A stretch of DNA of 46,472 bases from NCBI GenBank assembly GCA_021413735.1, contig JAIOPV010000069.1:1-46472 (forward strand), in the 5' to 3' direction. This document shows positions 1 through 7,488 of the stretch, piece after piece; position 1 is the first letter of the stretch, and each line of letters starts with the position of its first letter. A program made the position numbers and the translations under genes. The notes beneath the pieces are model-generated. The model saw nothing but the letters and a program-made list of their open reading frames with translations. It was not told the DNA's origin and searched no databases. This DNA is from Planctomycetota bacterium (GTDB lineage Bacteria; Planctomycetota; Planctomycetia; Gemmatales; Gemmataceae).

Positions 1-1204
1 CCGCTGCCGTCGCTTTCCGATCGTTGGTGATGTAAAAGAAGTGACGCACCTCCGGGAAGAGTACCTGCTCTCCATTCTCCTTCGAGATGTGTTTGCGGAT
101 CACGACCATGCGGTACGTGTTCGCACACGCGGTTGGGCGGTAGTCGAACTCGGCCACCTCCTCCGACTTCAACCGCAAGACGTCGAACTTGCGTTCGCGG
201 ACGATCCGATCCTTCACCTTGTCGGGACGCCGTCGAGGTTGCGTCTGCACTTCATATCGGGCTGGGCGATCCAACCGCTTCCAGGCCGTGGTCGGCAAGC
301 CTTCCGCGAGTTCGATGAGATTCGATTTGGCGTCGTAACCGAAGATAAAAGTTACGCCCGGCAACCCGGCCCAGAGGTCGAGGTGCTGGGTCTGGGAGAA
401 GTCGGTGTCGCCCCGTAAGACCGTGCTGCGAAAGCCCGCTTGCAGGCACAGCCAGATCGCCTGATTGACTTGCGTCGCGGCCTGGTCGTGCGAGGGACGA
501 TTGCCCGGTCGGTTCAACACACGCAACACTTCGCCCGTTTCGGCCAGACTGATGACGAGCGGGTGGTATCCCCAGGTGCCATCGTAAGCGATGTCCATGC
601 CCGCCTTGCACTCACCGTTGGTTGCGACGAGTGTGCCGTCCATGTCGATGGTGGCCCGGTTGAAGAACGATCTGGGTTGCTTGGCCCAGACCTTGCGTCG
701 TGTCTCGTCGATGGCATCTTGGAGAGAGTCGATGTGTGTTTGGCGGAATCGTCGGCAGAAGTCGCCAGCGGTGGTGGGATCGGGGATGCGGCGTGCCCCC
801 AGAGCATCGAGGAAGGCTTCATCGTTGCGACGCAGCTCGATGTCTTGAAGGCAGGTTCCGTGGCAGAGTGCGTTGTAAGCGATGTTGAGAACGTGATCGG
901 ATTCGTGATAGGGCAGATGGACCTTGAGGAGTCGAAGGCGGTGGTCGATGGCCTGTGGCAATCCGAGTTGGTGGGCGAGCATATGGATGACTCCGATGCC
1001 GCCGTGAGCGATGGCTCGGTGTCGGTGTGAGACGTCGTAGTCAATGGGCCGACCGGAGAGGACGGGTCGGAACGTGGCGGTGTCGCGTGTGTTGTCGAGT
1101 CGTCGCTGGATTCGGGACTTGCGTGTGCGGAACCAGGAGCGGAAGATGGGTTTCACTCGAAATCCTTGGTTGGGTCTGGTGGTGTGGGATGCGTCTACAT
1201 CCAC
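1..1204 (-). CDS. IS1380-family-like transposase, 3' end beyond the window edge
   Basis: A continuous minus-strand reading frame without stops runs from about 1204 off the left edge. It reads like a DDE transposase of the IS1380 type. The N-terminus has RVKPIFRSWFRTRKSRIQRR, followed by HGGIGVIHMLAHQLGLP, an acidic TIDMDGTLVAT motif, YDGTWGYHPLVISLAETGE, and LRGDTDFSQTQHLDLW with the second acidic site. About 400 residues are visible; the C-terminus is outside the window. The start is uncertain: a GTG at 1204 is the furthest plausible one in frame before a stop, and a GTG at 1156 is an alternative. No terminal inverted repeat was confirmed. It marks the left side of the island as accessory DNA. 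The family call rests on remembered motifs. Confidence 0.85.
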   Translation of the reverse strand, partial: MDVDASHTTRPNQGFRVKPIFRSWFRTRKSRIQRRLDNTRDTATFRPVLSGRPIDYDVSHRHRAIAHGGIGVIHMLAHQLGLPQAIDHRLRLLKVHLPYHESDHVLNIAYNALCHGTCLQDIELRRNDEAFLDALGARRIPDPTTAGDFCRRFRQTHIDSLQDAIDETRRKVWAKQPRSFFNRATIDMDGTLVATNGECKAGMDIAYDGTWGYHPLVISLAETGEVLRVLNRPGNRPSHDQAATQVNQAIWLCLQAGFRSTVLRGDTDFSQTQHLDLWAGLPGVTFIFGYDAKSNLIELAEGLPTTAWKRLDRPARYEVQTQPRRRPDKVKDRIVRERKFDVLRLKSEEVAEFDYRPTACANTYRMVVIRKHISKENGEQVLFPEVRHFFYITNDRKATAA

Positions 1205-1549
1205 AAACCCCAGAAACCGCTGAGGATTTCGAGCTTTTTTGGGATCACGTCAACAGATCAGCCTGAGATCACGCTTGGTTTAGGCTTAGATGGACGTGGG
1301 CGTCAAGGATGTGGTCGAGAGAGTGGAAGCCGGTTCCTACCACGAAACTCTGACCGCCGTGATTCTGCGGAACCGACGGAATTAGCTGGGGTTTATTGGT
1401 GTAGTCGGATGCCGCTGCCGACCTGACCGCCCGACCACCGGTTTGCACTGGCTTCACCCCGGATTGCGGGATATACTGCGAGAAGGGTCGCTCGGCATCT
1501 GGAGTGAGTTTCCCGATTCTGGTTGAAGGCTCCCTGGTTGTTTTCGGAC
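1205..1549. other. Intergenic: transposase upstream DNA and region before a Cys-rich gene
   Basis: No convincing gene was seen. The left part is upstream DNA of the minus-strand transposase and should contain the element's terminal repeat, which I could not identify. The right part precedes the Cys-rich gene at 1550. A GATATACT stretch near 1468 could be part of a promoter, but no well-spaced -35 box accompanies it. Confidence 0.4.
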
Positions 1550-1963
1550 ATGGCACACCGCCTCCTCAACTTCGTGTTGGCAATCCTGATGCTCATGCCC
1601 ACCGGCATCTGCACCTGCGATTGTGGCGTTGTTTCCTGTCCCAATCACTCGGTCAGGACGCAGCCGCAGACTGACGCCGAACAGGCGAGCAGGGATCCCG
1701 AAGCCACTGCCGGGACGGATCGTGATGCACAAACTCATCGGTGCCCTTTACCTTGCCCACATCAACCGTGTTGCGAGGTGGTGTCCCCTCCGTTTCTCGC
1801 CGAAGCATCGGTATCGGACATTTCCACCTCACTGCCCGTCCTCGACTCCGCCGTCGTAGTTGAATGGCCGACCCCGAAACCGAGCCGGTCGGACTCTCGC
1901 ACCACACCCATCCGCCGATACGCCTCGCCCATCTACTTGGCCAACTGCGCACTCCTCATTTGA
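1550..1963 (+). CDS. Small Cys-rich exported protein, LRC-type family member A (divergent C-terminus)
   Basis: A 137-residue protein starting at the ATG that gives MAHRLLNFVLAILMLMPTG, a hydrophobic N-terminus resembling a signal or anchor segment. It is followed by CTCDCGVVSCPNH and, further on, CPLPCPHQPCC. This matches the plan of the proteins at 4225, 6982, 24278 and 40743: hydrophobic start, Cys pair about 20 residues in, a CC/CPC cluster, then a longer Cys-poor tail. The usual LRC ending is replaced by IYLANCALLI, which still aligns with the Tyr and Ala-Leu of the others. It is the first gene before the EF-hand and HEAT-repeat genes. Function is unknown; metal binding is inferred from the Cys and His clusters. 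Confidence 0.6.
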   Translation: MAHRLLNFVLAILMLMPTGICTCDCGVVSCPNHSVRTQPQTDAEQASRDPEATAGTDRDAQTHRCPLPCPHQPCCEVVSPPFLAEASVSDISTSLPVLDSAVVVEWPTPKPSRSDSRTTPIRRYASPIYLANCALLI

Positions 1964-2194
1964 TCGGTTAACCTTTCCATCCGGCTCCCGGCGTAGCTAC
2001 CCGCTCGTCGGTGTCGCCGTCCGTCTCCGTCGAAACAAAACCATCTGGCACCTCGGACTTCGGCCCTGCCGCTGTCACGATGCCGAAAAGATCTCCGACC
2101 CGGTCGATCCCGGCGTCGGTTCACCTGGCCGAACGAACCGGGCATTTGCCCCGCAACCGGTTCCGAATCACGCACGCGGGGCAGGAGTACGACC

Positions 2195-2776
2195 ATGCGG
2201 AAACTGGCACTGTCTGCCTTCGGGGCCGCGGCCCTGATCCTGGCAGCGACGACGGCGAAGGCCGCCCCGCCGGCAAACAACAACCACCGGCTCGACGCCT
2301 CGTTCGCCCAGGCGGACAAGAACAAGGACGGCTTCCTCGACGCTGAGGAACTCGCCAAGGCGTTCCGGGGCCCGAACGCGAAGGTGATCGTCGATAAGGT
2401 CGGGTCGAAGGAGACGCACCCGGACCACGCCTTCATGGACGCCTGGGACGCCAACAAGGACGGGAAGATCAGCAAGGCCGAGTTCGAGAAGTACGAGGCC
2501 AAAGTCGTCGCCGACGCCAGGGCGTCGGCCAACCAGAACAGGAACTACACGCGGGCTGGTCGGGCAGGTTACCGGGCACCGCAGCGGCACCGGGGCTACG
2601 CCGGGCGGGGTTACGGAACGAACCCCTACACGGCCATGCTCCGCTACCAGCAGCGGGCCTATCAGCAGCAGCGAGCGGCCTATTCCAACCTGATGCGATA
2701 CGGCGTCTATTCTCCCAGCGTCCGCGGCGGCTACCGCGGCGTCCAGCGGCACCACCACAACGGCCGGCGGCGGTAA
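2195..2776 (+). CDS. Secreted EF-hand calcium-binding-like protein
   Basis: This 193-residue protein has a signal peptide (about 1-23, ending AKA) and two canonical EF-hand loops, DKNKDGFLDAEE at residues 41-52 and DANKDGKISKAE at 85-96. All acidic and Gly positions of a Ca2+ loop are present in both. After residue 105 the protein becomes rich in Arg, Tyr, Gly and Gln and ends in a His/Arg tail (QRHHHNGRRR). The ATG is preceded by AGGAG at 7 bases. Secreted EF-hand proteins are common in planctomycetes. The basic tail could bind polyanions or metal, but that is inference. It lies between the Cys-rich gene at 1550 and the HEAT-repeat gene. Confidence 0.85.
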   Translation: MRKLALSAFGAAALILAATTAKAAPPANNNHRLDASFAQADKNKDGFLDAEELAKAFRGPNAKVIVDKVGSKETHPDHAFMDAWDANKDGKISKAEFEKYEAKVVADARASANQNRNYTRAGRAGYRAPQRHRGYAGRGYGTNPYTAMLRYQQRAYQQQRAAYSNLMRYGVYSPSVRGGYRGVQRHHHNGRRR

Positions 2777-2847
2777 CCATCGTGGTGGACTCTCGATCCT
2801 CGGGCGGGGCCACCTTCCCCGCCCGTACCTCATTCACCGGAGACACT

Positions 2848-4128
2848 ATGAACCGAGCCGTGTGTGCCGTGCTTGTTCTCGGCGTCGCAACAGCCGCTGG
2901 TCCCGCCCGCACCAAGCGGGCCGACGACGCCGACGTGAAGGAACTGCTGGCGAATCTCAAGAAGCCCGACCCCGACGACCGGCGGAAGGCGGCCGAGGCC
3001 ATCTGCGACTTGTGCAAGAACGGGGACGGCGACTTCAGTGCGGCAATCCCGCTGCTGATCGACGCCCTCAAGGACAAGGACGCCATCGTCCGGGGCGAGA
3101 TCGCCGAGTCGCTCGGGTTCATCGGGCCGGATGCCAAGGCCGCGATCCCGGCCGTGCGGGCCCTCCTCAAAGACCCAATCCCGGAGGTGCGGTCGAAGGC
3201 CGCGTTCGCCCTCGGGGGGTTCGGGGAGGACGCCAAGGCGGCCGTCCCGGACCTGATCGGGCTGTTCAGGGACAAGGACGAGCGGGTCCGGGCGTCGGCC
3301 GCGGCCGGGGTCGGGGAGATCGGCCCGATGGCGAAGGCGGCAGTGCCGGGGCTGAGCGGGTTGTTGAAGGACGTTGACCCGGAAGTGCGGTTGAACGCCA
3401 CCGCGTCCCTGGGGTCGTTCGGGTCGGATGCGAAGACGGCGGACAAGTCCTTGATTCCACTCCTGAAGGACATTGATGAAGGGGTGCGGGGCCAGGTGGC
3501 CGAAACGCTCGGGAAGATCGACGCGGACCCGAAGTTGGCCGTACCGGCACTCACCGCCGCCCTGGCCGACAAGCACCCCGGTGTTCGGGGAGACGTGGCC
3601 CACGCCCTCGGAAAATTCAAGGACGCAGCGAAGGCCGCCATCCCACCGTTGACCAAGATGCTCAAGGACGCCGACCACGGGGTCCGGGTTGCCGCCGCCG
3701 ATGCGATCCACGACATCAGCGGCGACGCCAAATTGGTTCTTCCGGTTCTGATCGAAGGGCTGAAGCACGAAGACCCCTTCATCCGCGGTGACGCCGCCCA
3801 CTCGCTCGGCGAGATCGGCCCATTGGCCAAGGCCGCCGCCCCGGCCTTGAAGGCAATGCTGAAGGACGAGAACGCCGGCATCCGAATCCACGCCGCCAAA
3901 GCCTTGGTGAAGGTGGACAAGGGGGAGGTGAAGGAGGCGATCCCAGTGTTGATCGAGGGGCTGAAGAGTGAGGACAAGACGTTGAGGTCGGAGGCCGCCG
4001 AAGCCCTCGGCGAGATCGGGCCTGACGCCAAGGAGGCCATCCCCGCCCTGACGCCGCTGACGAAGGACAAGAACAAGGATGTCCGCAAGACCGCCGCCGA
4101 CGCGATCCGAAAACTTCAAGGCAAATGA
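2848..4128 (+). CDS. Secreted HEAT-repeat protein
   Basis: A 426-residue protein made almost entirely of about ten HEAT repeats of roughly 37 residues, each carrying an AIPxLxxLLKDxDxxVR-type helix pair and an A-x-ALGxIGPDAK segment. A short hydrophobic N-terminus (MNRAVCAVLVLGVATAAG) suggests export. The ATG at 2848 was preferred over an upstream in-frame start because GGAG sits 5 bases before it. HEAT arrays are protein-protein scaffolds; no partner is evident. It lies 71 bases after the EF-hand gene on the same strand. A 539-residue antisense frame over it is a codon-bias shadow. Confidence 0.88.
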   Translation: MNRAVCAVLVLGVATAAGPARTKRADDADVKELLANLKKPDPDDRRKAAEAICDLCKNGDGDFSAAIPLLIDALKDKDAIVRGEIAESLGFIGPDAKAAIPAVRALLKDPIPEVRSKAAFALGGFGEDAKAAVPDLIGLFRDKDERVRASAAAGVGEIGPMAKAAVPGLSGLLKDVDPEVRLNATASLGSFGSDAKTADKSLIPLLKDIDEGVRGQVAETLGKIDADPKLAVPALTAALADKHPGVRGDVAHALGKFKDAAKAAIPPLTKMLKDADHGVRVAAADAIHDISGDAKLVLPVLIEGLKHEDPFIRGDAAHSLGEIGPLAKAAAPALKAMLKDENAGIRIHAAKALVKVDKGEVKEAIPVLIEGLKSEDKTLRSEAAEALGEIGPDAKEAIPALTPLTKDKNKDVRKTAADAIRKLQGK

Positions 4129-4166
4129 CTCAGCAAGTCGAAGTAGAACGTGATGGCACGCTCGGG

Positions 4167-4195
4167 TTGACGCGATTCAAGGTGTTTGGTACTGT
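4167..4195 (+). promoter_or_regulatory. Candidate sigma70-like promoter before the Cys-rich gene at 4225
   Basis: TTGACG (4167-4172), a 17-base spacer and TACTGT (4190-4195) stand 29 bases before the ATG at 4225. The -35 box is 5/6 to consensus; the -10 box keeps only the key TA...T positions. It falls in the short gap after the HEAT-repeat gene and supports a new transcription unit starting with the Cys-rich gene. Confidence 0.45.
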
Positions 4196-4224
4196 TCTTG
4201 TCCGTGTCTGGTTAGGAGTGGTCG

Positions 4225-4671
4225 ATGCTGAGATGGTCGGTGGCACTGTACCTGATCGTCACAACACTGGCCGGGCCACGGCCCTGCCTGTGCACGGCCC
4301 CACTTGCTGAGGCCGGGTCGCCCGCCCCGTCGGTCCCGGTGAACGAGGTTCCCTGGCCTTGTTGTTGCTGCACGCCGACAAGTCCGACCGGCAACTCGGT
4401 TTCGCAAGCGTCCAGTCAGCAACACCCCGATCAGCCTTCTGCACCCTGTCAGTGTCAGTGCGGTAAGCAGGACACGGCGGCCACCGTGAGAGCGGTCGGG
4501 CGGACGGGCAAATCGTCCCTGGATCACGACGGGTTCCCCGGACCCGTTCCCTGTTGCGACGTTCCTTACCCGGCTCCGATTCAACACGTCTTCGGCGTCG
4601 GCCACCTCCGTGATCTCCCGTTCTGCACGACCTACGACATCCTCTACGTCTTCCACCGCCTCCGCTGCTAG
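4225..4671 (+). CDS. Small Cys-rich exported protein, LRC-type family member B
   Basis: This is a 148-residue protein. MLRWSVALYLIVTTLAGPRP is a signal-like hydrophobic start, followed at once by CLC, so the family motif GPxxCxC is present. A CCCC run lies near residue 47, CQCQC near 75 and a CC pair near 110. The protein ends in ILYVFHRLRC. The same ending, LYxxHxLRC, closes the proteins encoded at 24278 and 40743, and the last codons are similar at DNA level too (CCTCCGCTGCTAGT here). It is preceded by a GGAG Shine-Dalgarno and a promoter-like pair. No known family was recognised. Clustered Cys suggests soft-metal binding outside the cytoplasm. Confidence 0.7.
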   Translation: MLRWSVALYLIVTTLAGPRPCLCTAPLAEAGSPAPSVPVNEVPWPCCCCTPTSPTGNSVSQASSQQHPDQPSAPCQCQCGKQDTAATVRAVGRTGKSSLDHDGFPGPVPCCDVPYPAPIQHVFGVGHLRDLPFCTTYDILYVFHRLRC

Positions 4672-4695
4672 TACGCCCACGTCTCTCGTTTCACC

Positions 4696-4719
4696 CCGCA
4701 GTCTGCGGGCTTGAAGCCC
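4696..4719. repeat. Two abutting perfect palindromes
   Basis: CCGCAG-T-CTGCGG (4696-4708) overlaps by two bases with GGGCTT-G-AAGCCC (4707-4719). Each has 6-base arms and a one-base centre. There is no T-run after them, so this is not a classical terminator. It lies 25 bases after the stop of the Cys-rich gene and could be a 3'-end RNA structure, a protein-binding site or a REP-like element. Confidence 0.45.
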
Positions 4720-4840
4720 CACGCCCGATCTGCCGGTCCTGACGACCACGGCATCGATCCGTTCCCGCCACGCCCGTCACACCGCATTCTTTCTTGGAAG
4801 CGGGACGGCGGCGACGACCCGAACATTAGCAGGGCCGAGC

Positions 4841-5053
4841 ATGACAACGCTTGAACACTGGCTGCTCGCCACGGTGATCGCACTCTTGGTTGGGGCGTGG
4901 CACGCGGCCTATCCCGCCCTCTCTCCTCAGCCCGACCGTGAGTCCCCGTTGTCCCCGGTTCCCCGCCGTCGTCGCAACAAGCGATCCGACCGACCATGTA
5001 GGCGAGCAAGGCGAGCGTGGCAGGCAGTTCGTACTTCCCGCGGCGGCTGGTGA
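4841..5053 (+). CDS. Possible small membrane peptide (weak)
   Basis: An open frame of 70 codons begins MTTLEHWLLATVIALLVGAW, a plausible transmembrane segment. After about residue 28 the sequence turns Arg- and Pro-rich with no recognisable fold, which looks like non-coding or frame-shifted sequence. It may be the 5' remnant of a membrane protein gene. It lies in the gap before the response regulator. Low confidence that it is expressed. Confidence 0.2.
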   Translation: MTTLEHWLLATVIALLVGAWHAAYPALSPQPDRESPLSPVPRRRRNKRSDRPCRRARRAWQAVRTSRGGW

Positions 5054-5087
5054 ATTTTTCGCCGAGTAGACATACGAGGAATCGCTG

Positions 5088-5561
5088 ATGAATACGCTCT
5101 TGTGCCGGGGCTGTGGTGCCGGATTGCTGCTGGCCCAAAGCCCGCCGTGCGTCCTGATCGTGGACGACGAAGACACCCTTCGCGTGATCCTCACGCGGGA
5201 ACTCCGCAAGCGGGGGTTCGACGTGTACTCGACTGGCTCCGGGGCGGAAGCGGTCGAGATGTACTGCCGCTCGTCTACCCGGATCGACGTTGTCCTGATG
5301 GACGTGAACATGCCGGGGATGAGTGGGCCGGACACACTCGACTCGATCCGGGACGTGGACCCGTTCGTGCGGTGCTGCTTCATGACGGCCGACGACCGAC
5401 CGGGGAGGCACGCCGCCCTCCTGGCCAGCGGAGCGGCGGCGGTTTTCGGGAAGCCGTTCGCTTCGGTCAAGGAATTGTGCGAGACGCTGAAACAAATCGC
5501 CGGTGAGACGTTCGGCGAGTCGGACTCGCTGGTCGAGAGGAGTGCGAAATGGAGAAGCTGA
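5088..5561 (+). CDS. Receiver-domain-only response regulator (CheY-like)
   Basis: A 157-residue protein with one receiver domain and no output domain. The acidic pair is D26-D27 in VLIVDDE, the phospho-acceptor is D72 in [11 protein letters not shown], the switch Thr is T100 in FMTADD, and the conserved Lys is K122 in GKPF. The N-terminal 20 residues contain CRGCG. A GAGGAA ribosome site precedes the ATG. Its 3' end overlaps the start of the damaged carbonic anhydrase frame at 5549, so the two were probably translated together. No histidine kinase is in the window. A frame-shifted copy lies at about 14280-14706 on the other strand. Confidence 0.9.
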   Translation: MNTLLCRGCGAGLLLAQSPPCVLIVDDEDTLRVILTRELRKRGFDVYSTGSGAEAVEMYCRSSTRIDVVLMDVNMPGMSGPDTLDSIRDVDPFVRCCFMTADDRPGRHAALLASGAAAVFGKPFASVKELCETLKQIAGETFGESDSLVERSAKWRS

Positions 5562-6342
5562 TCCAAGGGTTGCGGCACTTCCGCCAGAAGGTGCTGTGGG
5601 AGCGGAAGGAACTCTTCGAGCGGAGTGCCCGCGGCCAGCGGCCCCTCGCCCTCCTATCACCTGCTCCGACTCGCGGGTGCTGCCCGACACGCTGATGCAG
5701 GCCGACCCCGGCGACCTGTTTGTCTCCCGGAACGCTGGCAACATCGTCCCGCCGCCCGACACCCCTGGCGGGGAGGGGGCGACGGTCGAGTACGCCGTCA
5801 CCGCCTTGGGGGTGACCGACATCATCGTGGGCGGCCACTACCGCTGCGGAGCGGTTAAGGCACTGCTCGATCCCGCCGGCCTCCGGCTGGTCGAGGCCCA
5901 CGCCATTCGGGCGTTGTGGCGGGAGAGTCGGGCCGAGGGGGCGATCTGCGTCGCCACCGCGCTCACGGTGGTCGCAGTGGACTTGCTGGCCGGCGTGATG
6001 CTCGGGGTCGGGCTGTCGGTAGTGAAACTGATTCACACCTTCTCCCGACTCCGCATCCGCCGCCGCGACGACCCGGCGAGCGGCCGGCTGACGCTCGTAT
6101 TAGAAGGGTCGGCCACGTTCATCCGCCTGCCGAAGCTGGCGGCGGCCCTGGAGAAGGTGCCGCCGGGCATCACGCTGCACGTCGATCTGACCGGGTTGAG
6201 CTACATCGACCACGCCTGTTTGACTCTGCTCATGAACTGGGAGAAGCAGCACGAAGCGACCGGGGGCAAGTTGGTGCTGGACTGGGAGACGTTACGGGCA
6301 AGGTTTCGTATCGCCCGGCCCCGCCCACGGACAACATCGTAA
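5549..6342 (+). pseudogene. Carbonic anhydrase N-part fused by deletion to SulP transporter C-part
   Basis: The segment begins with the start of a beta-carbonic anhydrase ([20 protein letters not shown]...). A one-base shift near 5655 moves the frame, after which [17 protein letters not shown] and GGHYRCGAV supply the zinc ligands (Cys, His, Cys). Around 5880-5950 it passes directly into the last transmembrane segment of a SulP-type anion transporter ([20 protein letters not shown]) and its cytoplasmic STAS domain, ending at 6342. The end of the anhydrase and most of the transporter (normally more than 10 membrane segments) are missing. This is best explained by a deletion joining two neighbouring genes plus a frameshift. 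An anhydrase and SulP pair would have handled bicarbonate. The product is unlikely to be functional. Confidence 0.8.
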
Positions 6343-6410
6343 CGAAGGATCACTCGGAACACGAACCGGCCCATCACGATTGCTGTGGGGCCGCTCGCTG
6401 GGAGGACGAG

Positions 6411-6872
6411 ATGAGGCAGGTCATAACGGGGGTGACGTGGTGGTTCGTTCTGACAAGTCCGGTGATCGTGTACGCGGTCTACGAGTTGGCGAGCCACCCG
6501 TACAGCCACCCGGACATCGGCCCCCACGGCGGTGTCATTGTGGAGTGGGACGAGACACATGAGACGGTGGCAGAAGTCGTCATTGACCGTCAATGCGGGA
6601 TACTCACGGTCTACGTCCTGGACCCGTGGGCAAAGCGGTCCCGTGACCTCCAAACGCGATCAATCACTCTCACCTTGGACGCCCCAAAGCCAATGGTCGT
6701 AAAGTTGGTTTCTGTTCAACGGGGATGGTATCAGCCCGATTGGGCGTCCCAATTCACCAGCGGGCGTGTGTTGGAGCCGGGCACAGAATCGAAACTCGCT
6801 GGCACCATCGCCGTTACCGCGAATGGACGGCAGTTCGTTGGCAACTTTGCGATCAACAAGAGCCGGCAGTGA
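6411..6872 (+). CDS. GPHGG-family small exported or membrane-anchored protein
   Basis: This 153-residue protein has an N-terminal hydrophobic anchor (about 7-24), then SHPYSHPDIGPHGGVIVEWD, a His-rich entry into the GPHGG motif, and a beta-rich domain containing ILTVYVLDPWAK. It is the counterpart of the protein at 13732-14202, with the same order: anchor, GPHGG, TVYVLD-x-WAK, KLxGT near the end. A GGAGG site lies 5 bases before the ATG, which fixes the start. The function is not established. The recurrent position beside metal exporters and the His pairs suggest periplasmic metal binding. Confidence 0.75.
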   Translation: MRQVITGVTWWFVLTSPVIVYAVYELASHPYSHPDIGPHGGVIVEWDETHETVAEVVIDRQCGILTVYVLDPWAKRSRDLQTRSITLTLDAPKPMVVKLVSVQRGWYQPDWASQFTSGRVLEPGTESKLAGTIAVTANGRQFVGNFAINKSRQ

Positions 6873-6981
6873 TGTAGAAGGTCCGGTTGCGGAGATTGGA
6901 GAAACTTTTCTCAATTCGTTGCATCGGATCAGCCGAATACAGAACGGACGCCACGGATTGGTTCAAGTGTCTGGGGTTAGC

Positions 6982-7434
6982 ATGAGGCGGTTTGTCACCA
7001 TCGCCGTTGCCATAGTGCTGGTCGCCACATGCGGACCGGCACCGTGCCCGTGCCATCTCGTCGCACTCTTTCGGCCCGCTTCAACAAAGGGTACACGGCT
7101 TCCGCTATCTTCACTGCCCGCATGCAAGTGTGGGTTGGGGCAATGCTCAGATTCCAGCGACTGGACGAACACGGAGCGGTCAACAAAAACCGACCGATTC
7201 CCTGATCTGCCGAAGCAACCGTGCGAGCATGGCCCGAAGGTTCAACTCGGTTCGATTGGAGTTCTTGGCGAACTGCATCTCGAAGTCGAGGCTGGCCGCG
7301 TCGAGGCCACGCTGAGCGATCCGTTTTCGGTTCCGCACGCTGATCTCTTGATCTCTTCGCACCAGTTCCCGCAATGTTCACTTGCGATACAGCACCTCCG
7401 CGCACTTCGGTTCGCCTACGCCTTCCGCTCATAG
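6982..7434 (+). CDS. Small Cys-rich exported protein, LRC-type family member C (divergent C-terminus)
   Basis: This 150-residue protein starts MRRFVTIAVAIVLVATCGPA followed by PCPC, so the family motif reads GPAPCPC. CKCGLGQC lies near residue 49 and PCEHG near 80. The tail is longer and ends AIQHLRALRFAYAFRS, without the terminal LRC. It sits just 54 bases before the TolC-like gene, and a P-type ATPase follows, so it again heads a metal-export unit. The region around residues 85-110 resembles an amphipathic segment with no Cys. Function unknown. Confidence 0.65.
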   Translation: MRRFVTIAVAIVLVATCGPAPCPCHLVALFRPASTKGTRLPLSSLPACKCGLGQCSDSSDWTNTERSTKTDRFPDLPKQPCEHGPKVQLGSIGVLGELHLEVEAGRVEATLSDPFSVPHADLLISSHQFPQCSLAIQHLRALRFAYAFRS

Positions 7435-7488
7435 CCCTCATTGGCAAGCGTGGGGCGTCACATTCTCTTCGTCGCTGAGGGCAAGACC

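Larger units (their letters stand above)
4672..5087. other. Intergenic stretch between Cys-rich gene and response regulator
   Basis: This 416-base gap holds a pair of abutting palindromes at 4696-4719 and one weak open frame (4841-5053), listed separately. Nothing else was recognised on either strand; long antisense frames crossing it are high-GC shadows. Confidence 0.4.

Noticed and set aside
2469-4088. 539-codon antisense open frame over the HEAT-repeat gene
   Set aside because: Its repeats mirror the HEAT array codon by codon; it is a high-GC shadow, with no family resemblance and a Ser/Ala/Arg-biased composition.
4668-5825. 385-codon minus-strand frame over the response regulator region
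   Set aside because: It is antisense to an intact receiver domain and crosses the gap without any recognisable motif. The stretch LPATLALLAYMVGR looks protein-like but has no context.
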